Source: a virus. From it: a stretch of DNA of 21,449 nucleotides. The position numbers were made by a program, and so were the translations under genes. The notes beneath the pieces were generated by a model. It was not told the DNA's origin. It saw nothing but the letters and a program-made list of their open reading frames with translations, and made no database searches. The stretch lies in IMG/VR virus record IMGVR_UViG_3300021963_004812, positions 1 through 21,449 of that record. One strand, written 5' to 3'. Of the stretch, positions 1-7,251 are shown in pieces; the stretch's first letter is position 1, and each line of letters starts with the position of its first letter.

Positions 1-1
1 T

Positions 2-220
2 AACGCAGAGATTGGATCAATTCAATTACAAAAAGCTATTGAAGATCATGATAAATCAGCAGCTAAATATAACGAATATAATCATGAAAAATTAAAAAGA
101 TATACAATAGAAAATAAAAAGTTAATAGAAACATACAAAATGCTTTTAGAGAATTTATATGAACCTAACAAACACAATCTATCTCACAAATATGATTGGC
201 AAACAAACACATATTTTTAA
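2..220 (+). CDS. C-terminal end of an unknown coiled-coil protein (partial)
   Basis: An open frame enters from the left edge and stops at 218-220, leaving the last 72 residues. The visible part is highly charged and rich in Lys, Glu, Asn and Tyr, with long helical stretches and no Pro until near the end, so it looks like a coiled-coil tail. No catalytic motif can be seen. The next gene starts 3 bases after its stop, so the two are probably co-transcribed. It could be a structural or scaffold-type phage protein, but the function cannot be assigned from this fragment. I call it real because the frame is open to the edge and ends exactly where the next gene begins. Confidence 0.6.
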   Translation, partial: NAEIGSIQLQKAIEDHDKSAAKYNEYNHEKLKRYTIENKKLIETYKMLLENLYEPNKHNLSHKYDWQTNTYF

Positions 221-222
221 TA

Positions 223-1110
223 ATGTCAGATATACTTAATATTTTAAATCAATTTAACAATGGATCGGACGGTTCTTCTCCAAAACCTAACACAAAAAAG
301 GATGGTGAAAATAAAAAGATACCTTTAGTTACATCAATAGAAGCATATACACCAAGAGAATTATCTGAAATTTTAAAACCTAAAATTTCAATAGTAATGC
401 AGTCGTATTTGGGTGAATACAATGGATCTAGAGAAGACTCTATTAAAAAATTCAATCGAGCTATTGAAAGTTTTAAAAATCAAATTTATAAAAATTGTGA
501 ATTGATTATAGTAGCAGACGGATGCATGTTGACATTTAATACGTACTTGGCAAAATATCAACACGACGCTAATATTAAAATAGCTTACGTTGATAAAAAA
601 GGTGTAGGTAAAATGTATGATAATGTTACAGAAGATAAAAAATTCTATAGAGGTTTACCTAGACAAATAGGTTTGGAAATGGCCGCTGGTGAAGTAGTAT
701 CATATATGGATTCAGACGATTTTTTATTACCAACATTCACTTTAGGTATTTTATCGTCGTATAACATGAAGCCGGATGCAGACTGGTTCATCAACAGAAG
801 TTGGTATGATAACATAGAAGCTGATTGGGAAAAGGAAACTGTATTTGATTCTTTTGACAGATCAGACGCTATAAGAATAGAAGGTATACCTAGTAAATGG
901 GCTGCAACTAAATTAAAAGATAATTTAATAGTTTTAAGTCCTTGGTTATTAGCTCACAAGAAAGGTGTTAATATAAAATGGAGAGACACCGTAGGCCACA
1001 GTGAAGACGTGGATTTTAACACTAGATTACGAATGGACTACAAAAACGGTTTCGTGTATGCAGTACCTGCTTATGTAAGATGCCATTATACAGGACAATG
1101 GGATTATTAA
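223..1110 (+). CDS. GT2-family glycosyltransferase
   Basis: This 295-residue protein is a probable GT-A fold glycosyltransferase of family 2, transferring a sugar from a nucleotide-sugar to an unknown acceptor. The N-terminal Rossmann-type segment begins with a strand followed by a Ser-rich turn (ISIVMQSY), and LIIVADG forms the nucleotide-binding strand. The metal-binding DxD motif is DSDD at residues 163-166. A SED motif near residues 260-262 fits the catalytic base position of GT2 enzymes. I start at ATG 223, three bases after the upstream stop. An in-frame ATG at 196 would overlap the previous gene by 25 bases and add nine unconserved-looking residues. The gene ends tail-to-tail with the minus-strand J-domain gene, overlapping by four bases. 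With the second GT2 gene downstream it may glycosylate virion proteins or host surface sugars; the acceptor is inference. Confidence 0.88.
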   Translation: MSDILNILNQFNNGSDGSSPKPNTKKDGENKKIPLVTSIEAYTPRELSEILKPKISIVMQSYLGEYNGSREDSIKKFNRAIESFKNQIYKNCELIIVADGCMLTFNTYLAKYQHDANIKIAYVDKKGVGKMYDNVTEDKKFYRGLPRQIGLEMAAGEVVSYMDSDDFLLPTFTLGILSSYNMKPDADWFINRSWYDNIEADWEKETVFDSFDRSDAIRIEGIPSKWAATKLKDNLIVLSPWLLAHKKGVNIKWRDTVGHSEDVDFNTRLRMDYKNGFVYAVPAYVRCHYTGQWDY

Positions 1111-1700
1111 GAATTTTTATCTTTTAAACTATTCTTAAAAACACCTAAACATATACTTAAAAATTTCTGTCTAGCTTTTTCATCATCTTTGGTATACCAT
1201 TGATATGCCATAGAAGACTCGTACTTTTGAATTTCTTTTTTAAGATCTTCGTTTTTGAGTTTTATATTTTGAATTTGCTCTTCACCAATATCTTGTAAGT
1301 CCAAGTCTAAGTTACTAGCCGTTCTTAATAATAAACCCCAATCATAAGAGTTATTTGCTGTCGTAGCATTTTCATAACATTCTTTTAAAAATTGTGCTTC
1401 TTTTTCAGAAGCACTTTTTATTTTATCAGGATGGCACTTTAAAACTATTTTTCTAAATAATTTTTTAAATACAGCATCATTGTGATTTTCAATTGGCTCT
1501 TCTTCTTTAATTTCTGGGGTTTCAACACTAGGATTATTAGAAGGCATAAGTGCTTTCATAGCTTCGTTGTCACCAGACTCGACCATTGCATTTCTAAATT
1601 CACCTTCCGCAATAGAAGATATGTCCTTGACATCAATCAGAGATTCGTATAGATAATTGTAATCTCGTAATATTTTTTTTAATGTAGCACTATTATTCAT
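1107..1700 (-). CDS. J-domain (DnaJ-like) protein with unusual architecture
   Basis: This 197-residue protein carries a J-domain signature in its middle: LFRKIVLKCHPDK, with the Hsp70-stimulating HPD tripeptide at residues 90-92, then a helix (ASEKEAQFLKECYENATTA) matching J-domain helix III. Unlike ordinary DnaJ, the domain is not N-terminal. About 75 mostly helical and acidic residues precede it, and a helical segment with SSMAYQWY follows. There is no zinc finger or G/F region. Presumably it recruits host DnaK to a specific phage task, such as replication or assembly; the client is unknown. It is the only clear minus-strand gene here, lying between a glycosyltransferase (four-base tail overlap) and the fibre genes. 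A CATAAATA element at 1723-1730 on its strand, one base from the T4 late octamer, could drive it. Confidence 0.8.
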   Translation of the reverse strand: MNNSATLKKILRDYNYLYESLIDVKDISSIAEGEFRNAMVESGDNEAMKALMPSNNPSVETPEIKEEEPIENHNDAVFKKLFRKIVLKCHPDKIKSASEKEAQFLKECYENATTANNSYDWGLLLRTASNLDLDLQDIGEEQIQNIKLKNEDLKKEIQKYESSMAYQWYTKDDEKARQKFLSICLGVFKNSLKDKNS

Positions 1701-1722
1701 GTATTTGCACTATTAGCGTTTA

Positions 1723-1730
1723 TATTTATG
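1723..1730 (-). promoter_or_regulatory. Possible T4-late-like promoter for the J-domain gene
   Basis: Read on the minus strand this is CATAAATA, one mismatch from the T4 late octamer TATAAATA, ending 22 bases before the start codon at 1700. The spacing is similar to that of the better octamers upstream of 16765 and 17230. The same stretch read forward (1721-1735) resembles the TATATTTACnGTATA elements found elsewhere in the window, so its orientation is ambiguous. Confidence 0.3.
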
Positions 1731-1752
1731 ATATATATTTTAACAAAAAAAT

Positions 1753-1768
1753 AGAGGTAATTACCTCT
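1753..1768. promoter_or_regulatory. Perfect 16-bp palindrome between divergent genes
   Basis: AGAGGTAA is followed directly by its reverse complement TTACCTCT. The site sits between the divergent starts at 1700 and 1805. It has no spacer, so it reads more like a dimeric-protein operator than a terminator. It cannot terminate either flanking gene, because both are transcribed away from it. As RNA, the top strand would form only a tight stem. The function is inferred from position alone. Confidence 0.4.
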
Positions 1769-1804
1769 GTCTTGTAAACAAAAACAAAAAATAAAAAACA
1801 ATTC

Positions 1805-2557
1805 ATGGCACAGATTAAAATCAAACAAGTTGATGGTTTACAGTCTATATTAGATGCATTAACTGTCGCTGTTACATCTGGTTCTTTGAAATCGTCTTAC
1901 ACACAAAATTCTCACGGCTTTACAGCTGGTATGATTCTTTCGTATGTTGATGGTTCTTGGGTTCCAGCAGATGCTACAACAGAAGAGACCTTAGGTAGAA
2001 TCGTTGTAGAGAGTGTAACAACAAACACATTTGTTGGAGTTCAAGTTGGTACTATCACAATTCCATCATGGGATTTAACACCAGGTTCGTACTACGTAGT
2101 AGACGAATCAGGAACAGGTATTCCAGCTGAATTTACCAGCAACGATGCTTACAATGTAAGCAACCCTGTTTTACAGGCATTAACATCATCGATTGCCCAC
2201 GTACTTCCTTGGAGACCTTCTATCGGAAAACAAATTATCGAAGTACCTGTTGCAATTACACAAACAATTCTTGCATTACCAACTTCTGGTAATTACCAAC
2301 CTACTGGTTTAACAATGCAATTTACACCATTTAAAGATGGTTCTGTAAACGTATTAATCAATGGTATTTCTGTATTAGAAGGTGACGGAGTTAGAACAAA
2401 CGAAGCTTATTTTTCAAACGACGGTGGTTTAACAGCAAAAACTTTAGCAAATATTGAAGCTGGTGATGAAATTTACTGGAACGGTGATATTGCAGGTTTT
2501 GATTTATCTGGTACAGATCAAATTGACGTTGAATATCAAAGAACAACAAACGCTTAA
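1805..2557 (+). CDS. Probable tail-fibre-associated structural protein
   Basis: This 250-residue protein has no catalytic motif and looks like a beta-rich virion protein. The segment around residues 36-60 (HGFTAGMILSYVDGSWVPA) matches the recurring 'HGF..G..+....G.WV.A' pattern of phage fibre and tail proteins. The C-terminal half (residues 150-250) is rich in Gly, Thr, Asn and short beta strands, with GSVNVLINGISV as a typical beta-hairpin. The next gene, 27 bases downstream, is the collagen-like fibre, so this is probably a fibre partner or fibre-base protein. Low Lys/Arg and good codon bias for the window suggest a well-expressed late gene. The family assignment rests on composition, pattern and neighbourhood, not on a recognised named family. 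Confidence 0.7.
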   Translation: MAQIKIKQVDGLQSILDALTVAVTSGSLKSSYTQNSHGFTAGMILSYVDGSWVPADATTEETLGRIVVESVTTNTFVGVQVGTITIPSWDLTPGSYYVVDESGTGIPAEFTSNDAYNVSNPVLQALTSSIAHVLPWRPSIGKQIIEVPVAITQTILALPTSGNYQPTGLTMQFTPFKDGSVNVLINGISVLEGDGVRTNEAYFSNDGGLTAKTLANIEAGDEIYWNGDIAGFDLSGTDQIDVEYQRTTNA

Positions 2558-2584
2558 TCAAAAAATAAAAACAAACATTAAAAA

Positions 2585-4393
2585 ATGGCAACACCAATTA
2601 TTAAAGCAGCCGGATCATCTGGAACTTCAGGTAGTAATGGCTTAAACGGTACTTCTGGTTTTGACGGTTTGGACGGTACTTCAGGAACAGCTGGAACTTC
2701 AGGTTCTAATGGTTCTTCTGGTATCAACGGTACTTCAGGTACTGCTGGAACTTCAGGTTCTAGCGGAACTGATGGAAGTAACGGTTCTAGTGGTTCTTCT
2801 GGTACGGCTGGTACTTCAGGTACTGCTGGTACTTCAGGTACTTCAGGTTCAAACGGTTCATCAGGAACATCAGGTTCATCAGGAACAAACGGTTCAAGTG
2901 GTTCATCAGGAACTGCAGGTACATCAGGAACTTCAGGAACAGCAGGTACTTCAGGTACTGACGGTTCTTCAGGAACTGCAGGTACTTCAGGAACTTCAGG
3001 TATAGACGGTACTTCAGGTACAAATGGTTCTTCAGGTTCAAGCGGAACAGCTGGAACTTCAGGAACAGCTGGAACTTCAGGAACAGCTGGAACTTCTGGT
3101 TCAAGCGGAACAGACGGTTCTTCTGGTTCAAGCGGAACAGCTGGAACTTCAGGAACAGCTGGAACTTCTGGAACTTCAGGTTCTAATGGTTCTTCAGGTT
3201 CAAGCGGAACGGCAGGAACTTCAGGAACAGACGGTTCTTCAGGTTCAAGTGGAACAGCAGGAACTTCAGGAACTTCAGGTTCTAATGGTTCTTCAGGTTC
3301 AAGCGGAACAGCTGGAACTTCAGGAACAGACGGTTCTTCAGGTTCAAGTGGAACAGCAGGAACTTCAGGAACAGCAGGAACTTCTGGAACTTCAGGTTCT
3401 TCTGGAGTTAACGGTGCTCAAGGCGCTGCAGGAACTTCAGGAACATCTGGTTCAAGCGGAACAGCAGGTACTTCAGGCACAGCTGGAACTTCAGGTTCTT
3501 CTGGAGTTAACGGTGCTCAAGGTGCTGCAGGAACTTCTGGTTCAAGTGGTTCTTCAGGAACTTCTGGTGTATCAGGAACTTCTGGTTCAAGCGGTTCTTC
3601 AGGAACTTCAGGTGTAAACGGTGCTCAAGGTGCTACAGGTGCTCAAGGTGCTACAGGTGCTCAAGGTGCTACAGGTGCTCAAGGTGCTACAGGTGCTCAA
3701 GGTGCTACAGGTGCTCAAGGTGCTACAGGTGCTCAAGGTGCTACAGGTGCTCAAGGTGGTTCAGGTACTTCAGGCGTAAATGGTGCTCAAGGTGCTACGG
3801 GTGCTCAAGGTGCTGCTAATCAAGGTGCTCAAGGTGCTCAAGGTGCAAGTGGAGCTACTATTTTAGGTTCATCAAATACATGGACAGGTATTAACCAATT
3901 TACATCTAATCAAAACACAGGAACTGGATCTAATGCACAATTACAAGCATACGGAACTACAAGCGGTGCTATGATGTCATTTCACAGAGGTGGTGCTTAT
4001 GCAATTAACTTAGGTTTAGATTCAGATAACGTATTTAGACTAGGTGGTTGGTCTGCTGGCGCAAATAGATTGCAAATCGATATGTCAGGTAACCTTACTA
4101 TGGCAGGTGATATTACAGCATACTCTGATGCAAGAGTTAAAGAAAATGTAGAAACTATTGCAGATGCATTAAATAAAGTTTTAGCTTTAAGAGGTGTTTC
4201 TTATAATAGAACAGATTCTGACGATAAAGCTAAGAAAATCGGTGTAATCGCACAGGAAATGCAAGAAGTTATGCCAGAAGTTGTTCACGAACAAGCTGAC
4301 GGAATGTTAGGTGTTTCTTATGGAAACTTAGTAGGTTTATTAATCGAAGCTATCAAAGACTTAAATGCTAAGGTAGATTCATTACAGAAATAA
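2585..4393 (+). CDS. Collagen-like tail fibre with C-terminal S74 intramolecular chaperone
   Basis: This 602-residue protein has three parts. Residues 10-425 are almost unbroken Gly-X-Y triplets (about 138) built from Thr, Ser, Ala, Asn, Asp, Val and Gln, with no Pro, Lys or Arg. One break occurs near GAANQG. Residues 426-510 form a beta-rich linker typical of fibre heads. Residues 510-602 match the peptidase S74 / chaperone-of-endosialidase domain: YSDARVKENV at 513-522, then KKIGVIAQEMQEVMPEVV and a terminal coiled coil. In this family the chaperone trimerises the fibre and cuts itself off before the conserved Ser-Asp (here S514-D515). The protein is probably a trimeric receptor-binding fibre on the virion tail. 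A terminator follows at 4433. Oxygenase and glycosyltransferase genes lie immediately downstream. Confidence 0.93.
   Translation: MATPIIKAAGSSGTSGSNGLNGTSGFDGLDGTSGTAGTSGSNGSSGINGTSGTAGTSGSSGTDGSNGSSGSSGTAGTSGTAGTSGTSGSNGSSGTSGSSGTNGSSGSSGTAGTSGTSGTAGTSGTDGSSGTAGTSGTSGIDGTSGTNGSSGSSGTAGTSGTAGTSGTAGTSGSSGTDGSSGSSGTAGTSGTAGTSGTSGSNGSSGSSGTAGTSGTDGSSGSSGTAGTSGTSGSNGSSGSSGTAGTSGTDGSSGSSGTAGTSGTAGTSGTSGSSGVNGAQGAAGTSGTSGSSGTAGTSGTAGTSGSSGVNGAQGAAGTSGSSGSSGTSGVSGTSGSSGSSGTSGVNGAQGATGAQGATGAQGATGAQGATGAQGATGAQGATGAQGATGAQGGSGTSGVNGAQGATGAQGAANQGAQGAQGASGATILGSSNTWTGINQFTSNQNTGTGSNAQLQAYGTTSGAMMSFHRGGAYAINLGLDSDNVFRLGGWSAGANRLQIDMSGNLTMAGDITAYSDARVKENVETIADALNKVLALRGVSYNRTDSDDKAKKIGVIAQEMQEVMPEVVHEQADGMLGVSYGNLVGLLIEAIKDLNAKVDSLQK
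2612..3859 (+). repeat. Degenerate nine-base-based Gly-X-Y repeat tract
   Basis: About 1.2 kb of short, impure tandem repeats encode the collagen-like part of the fibre. The commonest units encode GTSGTAG, GSSGSSG and GAQGAT. Synonymous codons differ between copies in the first two thirds, while the last third is nearly pure. Such tracts gain and lose copies by recombination, changing fibre length without breaking frame because units are multiples of nine bases. Confidence 0.85.
3620..3745 (+). repeat. Seven exact copies of an 18-base repeat
   Basis: The unit GGTGCTCAAGGTGCTACA is repeated seven times head to tail without a single mismatch and encodes GAQGAT each time. An eighth copy, diverged in its second half, follows. 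The identity at synonymous sites contrasts with the scrambled codons of the preceding tract and indicates a recent expansion. Confidence 0.9.
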
Positions 4394-4405
4394 ACAAATA
4401 GAATA

Positions 4406-4426
4406 GATTAAGTATAAAGCTTAATC
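4406..4426 (+). other. Small hairpin just downstream of the fibre gene
   Basis: GATTAAG and CTTAATC form a perfect 7-bp stem around a 7-base loop. It lies between the fibre stop at 4393 and the intrinsic terminator at 4433. It has no U-run, so it may protect the 3' end of the fibre message rather than terminate it. Confidence 0.4.
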
Positions 4427-4432
4427 CTTTCA

Positions 4433-4464
4433 AAAGCTCGGTCGAAAGGCCGAGCTTTTTTATT
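4433..4464 (+). terminator. Strong intrinsic terminator after the fibre gene
   Basis: An 11-bp stem (AAAGCTCGGTC with GGCCGAGCTTT, one G-U pair) closes on a GAAA tetraloop and is followed by a T-rich tail. GNRA loop, GC-rich core and U-run make this the most convincing terminator of the window. It separates the fibre genes from the 4497 operon. Confidence 0.9.
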
Positions 4465-4468
4465 TTTA

Positions 4469-4476
4469 GATAAATA
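4469..4476 (+). promoter_or_regulatory. T4-late-like promoter octamer before 4497
   Basis: GATAAATA matches the T4 late consensus TATAAATA at seven of eight positions. It lies right after the terminator and 20 bases before the start codon at 4497, in the same relative place as the exact octamers upstream of 16765 and 17230. Confidence 0.5.
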
Positions 4477-4496
4477 AGTTATTAAATAACACAATT

Positions 4497-5417
4497 ATGA
4501 TTAATCAAATTACACAAAATCCAGATACTAGATGGTATTTTGATTCAATTTATAAAATTGGAAATGAATACAAATTAAACGGTTGGATCTATAATTCAGG
4601 TATGGATATTACCAATTATTATTTAGATGGTGAAAAATTATCTGTACTTAAATCAAATAGACCAGACGTGAATAATTATTTTAGTATACCAGATACTGAT
4701 TTTAAATTGGGTATTTCATTTAGAATATCAACAGATCTAAAAGAATCGATTTTATCTATAGAAGTTGATGGAGAAATTATAAGTTTAGGATCTATTTTAA
4801 AGTGGATTGTTTACTATTCTCAATTTAATAGAGATCACAAAGATCTTATAGTTGTAGATAACTTCTATGAAAATCCAGACTTAGTTAGATTATTTGCTAT
4901 GAATTCGTTAGGTTTTGAACCTTCTGATTATCACAAAGGACAAAGATCCAAAGAAAGATTTTATATTAATGGTACTAAAGAAAAGTTTGAAAAAATAATA
5001 GGTCGTAAAATTACCAATTGGGATCATCCTAATTATGCAAATGGTGTATTTCAATTTACAACAGCACAAGATCCTATAGTTTATCACGTAGATACTCAAA
5101 CTTATGCTGCTATGGTTTTTTTAACACCAAATGCTCCATTAGAAACAGGTACAGCATTTTATAAATCAAAATTTACAGGTGCTACCATATTCGACGGTAC
5201 GCATGATCAAGAAGAATTTAATAAAACATTTAAAGGTCTTAATACTAATTTAAATTTTTATGATAGCACTCAATATGAATTAATGGATGAAGTCGCTAAC
5301 GTTTACAATAGATTAGTTCTTTTTAATGCAAAAAGAATTCACGCAGCTACTAAATATTTCGGCGATGAAATAGAGAATGCCAGATTTTTTCAACTATTTT
5401 TCTTTGATGTAGAATAA
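4497..5417 (+). CDS. 2OG-Fe(II) oxygenase-like protein (DUF6445-type)
   Basis: This 306-residue protein has a double-stranded-beta-helix dioxygenase signature in its second half. An HxD pair (YHVDT, H197 and D199) and a distal His (RIHAA, H282) form the iron triad, and R296, fourteen residues later, could bind 2-oxoglutarate. Segments MVFLTPNAPLETGTAFYKSK and RLVLFNAKRIHAA are typical of prolyl-hydroxylase-like folds, and IVVDNFYENPDLVRLFAM matches the usual N-terminal start of such domains. Residues 1-115 form a separate beta-rich region, perhaps for substrate or virion binding. T4-like cyanophages also carry 2OG oxygenases of unknown role near tail-fibre genes. Position between a fibre and a glycosyltransferase suggests it modifies a virion protein; the substrate is unknown, and the fibre repeat contains no proline. 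The stop lies six bases before the next gene. Confidence 0.82.
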   Translation: MINQITQNPDTRWYFDSIYKIGNEYKLNGWIYNSGMDITNYYLDGEKLSVLKSNRPDVNNYFSIPDTDFKLGISFRISTDLKESILSIEVDGEIISLGSILKWIVYYSQFNRDHKDLIVVDNFYENPDLVRLFAMNSLGFEPSDYHKGQRSKERFYINGTKEKFEKIIGRKITNWDHPNYANGVFQFTTAQDPIVYHVDTQTYAAMVFLTPNAPLETGTAFYKSKFTGATIFDGTHDQEEFNKTFKGLNTNLNFYDSTQYELMDEVANVYNRLVLFNAKRIHAATKYFGDEIENARFFQLFFFDVE

Positions 5418-5423
5418 CATATT

Positions 5424-7238
5424 ATGATATTACATATAATTACAAGATGCAGTAAACCTGCAAACCTCTTAAGAATTAAACAATCTATTACCGAAGTTAT
5501 AGAAAAAAATAATGCTAATATAAAATGGCATATTGCGTTTGATACAGATATTTTAAAAGATATTGATGCAGAACTTTTAGAGCATCTTGATATTGATTGG
5601 ATTAATATGTCCTTCAGAAATGACGTTTCGTCATATATGTCTCTAAATTCTATTATAAAAAATATAGAAGATGAAGGATTTGTATATCTTTTAAATGATA
5701 ATAATGTTTTACAAGAAGATTTGTACAACAGATTATTAAATTTACAAACAGATAAAGATATTTTTGTATTCTCACAACAAGTAGGTTCATTAGAAGGTAC
5801 TTCTTTTTTTAATAGAATTGCTTTACCTGAAAATATAGCTCCTACTAAAATAGATGGACAACAGTATGTTGTTAAATTACAATACTTCAAAGATAACAAA
5901 TTCGTTGATAGTTACTTAGCGGATGGCTTATTTATTGAAACACTTTACCAGAATCACACAGATTTAACAGAAATTACACAAGACATCTTAGCTTATGGTA
6001 ATGCTCTAGAAAAAGTAAACAAAGCCAGACATCCCAGAATACTCTACATAGGAGAAGGTACGCCTATTTTAAAAACTAATAATCCAGTTTCTTGGGAAGC
6101 TGATGAACTAGAAGTTAGATATTTAGAAAATGATTCTGAATTTATTCAAGAATTCATGAATTTTAAACCAGATGCCATTTTAACTATCGGCGATGAAATT
6201 TCATTCGAGAATTTGTATAATGCACCCTTAGAAATTAGAAAATCCTGGATTAACTTAGAAACATTAGAAGATAATGCCGGAGAAAAAGTATATGAAGCTG
6301 CTATGTTTAACATATTGCAAAATACAAAAAAATATTTGGTTTCATTTTTTACACCAGTCTATAATACCAAACAAAAACTTTATAAAACGTATGAATCTTT
6401 AAGAAATCAAACTTATAGTAATTGGGAATGGACAATCGTAAATGATTCAACCGATAATGGTTTAACATTAAAAATAGCTGAGTCAATTGCTAAAGTAGAT
6501 CCTAGAGTTAAAGTTTATGATTTTAGAGAAAAGTCTAGTGGTTTAATCGGTGAAGTTAAATGGCGAGCAGCTTGTATGACAACTGGAGAAATCTTAGCTG
6601 AATTGGATCATGATGATTATTTAACACCAGATTGTGCAGAGTATTTGATGAAAGCTGCTGAAAGGCATTTAGACTGTGGATTCTTTTATTCAGATTGTGT
6701 CGAGTCTAGAGAAGATCACAGTGCTATTATATATGGAGAAGGTTTTGGTTGTGGTTATGGAGCTTACAAAAAAGAAGAAGCTTTAGGAAGAATATATGAC
6801 GTAAGTATTGCGCCTAATATCAATCCTAAAACTATTAGACATATCGTTGGAATTCCTAATCATATTAGAGCATGGAGAAGAGATGCTTATTTTTTAGCAG
6901 GTGGTCACTGTAGAAGTTTAACCATTGCTGATGATTATGAACTAATTATCAGAACATTCTTAACAACCAAAATGTTAAGAATTCCAAAATTATTGTATGT
7001 TCAATATTTTTATAATGATGGCGTTGAAATGAATACTCAAGATTTAACTAGAGCAGATATACAACGACGAGTTAAAACTATTGCTAGAATTTATAATCAT
7101 ACGATTAAACAAAGATTTGAACAATTAGGTAAAGAAGATTGGGCATTTGATCCGGATTTTGCAGAAAAAGCTTTAGATGTGCCTTCTAGATTTGGTGATG
7201 CTGAGCAACATGTTAACGAAACGTTTGTTATAGAATAA
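5424..7238 (+). CDS. Large GT2-family glycosyltransferase, two-domain
   Basis: This 604-residue protein ends in a clear GT2 catalytic domain (about residues 303-560). LVSFFTPVYN starts the nucleotide-binding strand, RNQTYSNWEWTIVNDSTDN follows, the DxD metal motif is DHDD at 395-398, and DDYELIIR at 503-510 supplies the acidic catalytic position. The N-terminal 200 residues look like a second, degenerate GT-A domain: LHIITRCSKPANLL opens it, and YLLNDNN replaces a DxD. A Rossmann-like middle segment (ILYIGEGTPIL ... DAILTIGDE, near 205-260) links them. Such multi-domain proteins build glycans on phage or host surfaces. Probably co-transcribed with the oxygenase gene six bases upstream and the ATP-grasp gene downstream. 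Acceptor and sugar are unknown. Confidence 0.87.
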   Translation: MILHIITRCSKPANLLRIKQSITEVIEKNNANIKWHIAFDTDILKDIDAELLEHLDIDWINMSFRNDVSSYMSLNSIIKNIEDEGFVYLLNDNNVLQEDLYNRLLNLQTDKDIFVFSQQVGSLEGTSFFNRIALPENIAPTKIDGQQYVVKLQYFKDNKFVDSYLADGLFIETLYQNHTDLTEITQDILAYGNALEKVNKARHPRILYIGEGTPILKTNNPVSWEADELEVRYLENDSEFIQEFMNFKPDAILTIGDEISFENLYNAPLEIRKSWINLETLEDNAGEKVYEAAMFNILQNTKKYLVSFFTPVYNTKQKLYKTYESLRNQTYSNWEWTIVNDSTDNGLTLKIAESIAKVDPRVKVYDFREKSSGLIGEVKWRAACMTTGEILAELDHDDYLTPDCAEYLMKAAERHLDCGFFYSDCVESREDHSAIIYGEGFGCGYGAYKKEEALGRIYDVSIAPNINPKTIRHIVGIPNHIRAWRRDAYFLAGGHCRSLTIADDYELIIRTFLTTKMLRIPKLLYVQYFYNDGVEMNTQDLTRADIQRRVKTIARIYNHTIKQRFEQLGKEDWAFDPDFAEKALDVPSRFGDAEQHVNETFVIE

Positions 7239-7251
7239 TGATATATAGCAC

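Noticed and set aside
2661-3617. Long Leu/Gln/Val-rich open frames overlapping the fibre repeats on both strands
   Set aside because: They arise because the Gly-X-Y repeats lack stops in other frames; composition is repetitive and meaningless, and they lie inside a well-supported gene.
3620-3745. Regular 18-base repeats as a CRISPR-like array
   Set aside because: There are no spacers between copies, and the repeats are in-frame coding sequence for GAQGAT.
2585-4393. Diversity-generating retroelement target in the fibre
   Set aside because: There is no reverse transcriptase and no template repeat copy in the window.
5390-5899. Minus-strand open frame over the GT2 gene
   Set aside because: It mirrors the coding frame, is rich in Ser/Cys/Ile as expected for antisense of AT-rich genes, and shows no motif.
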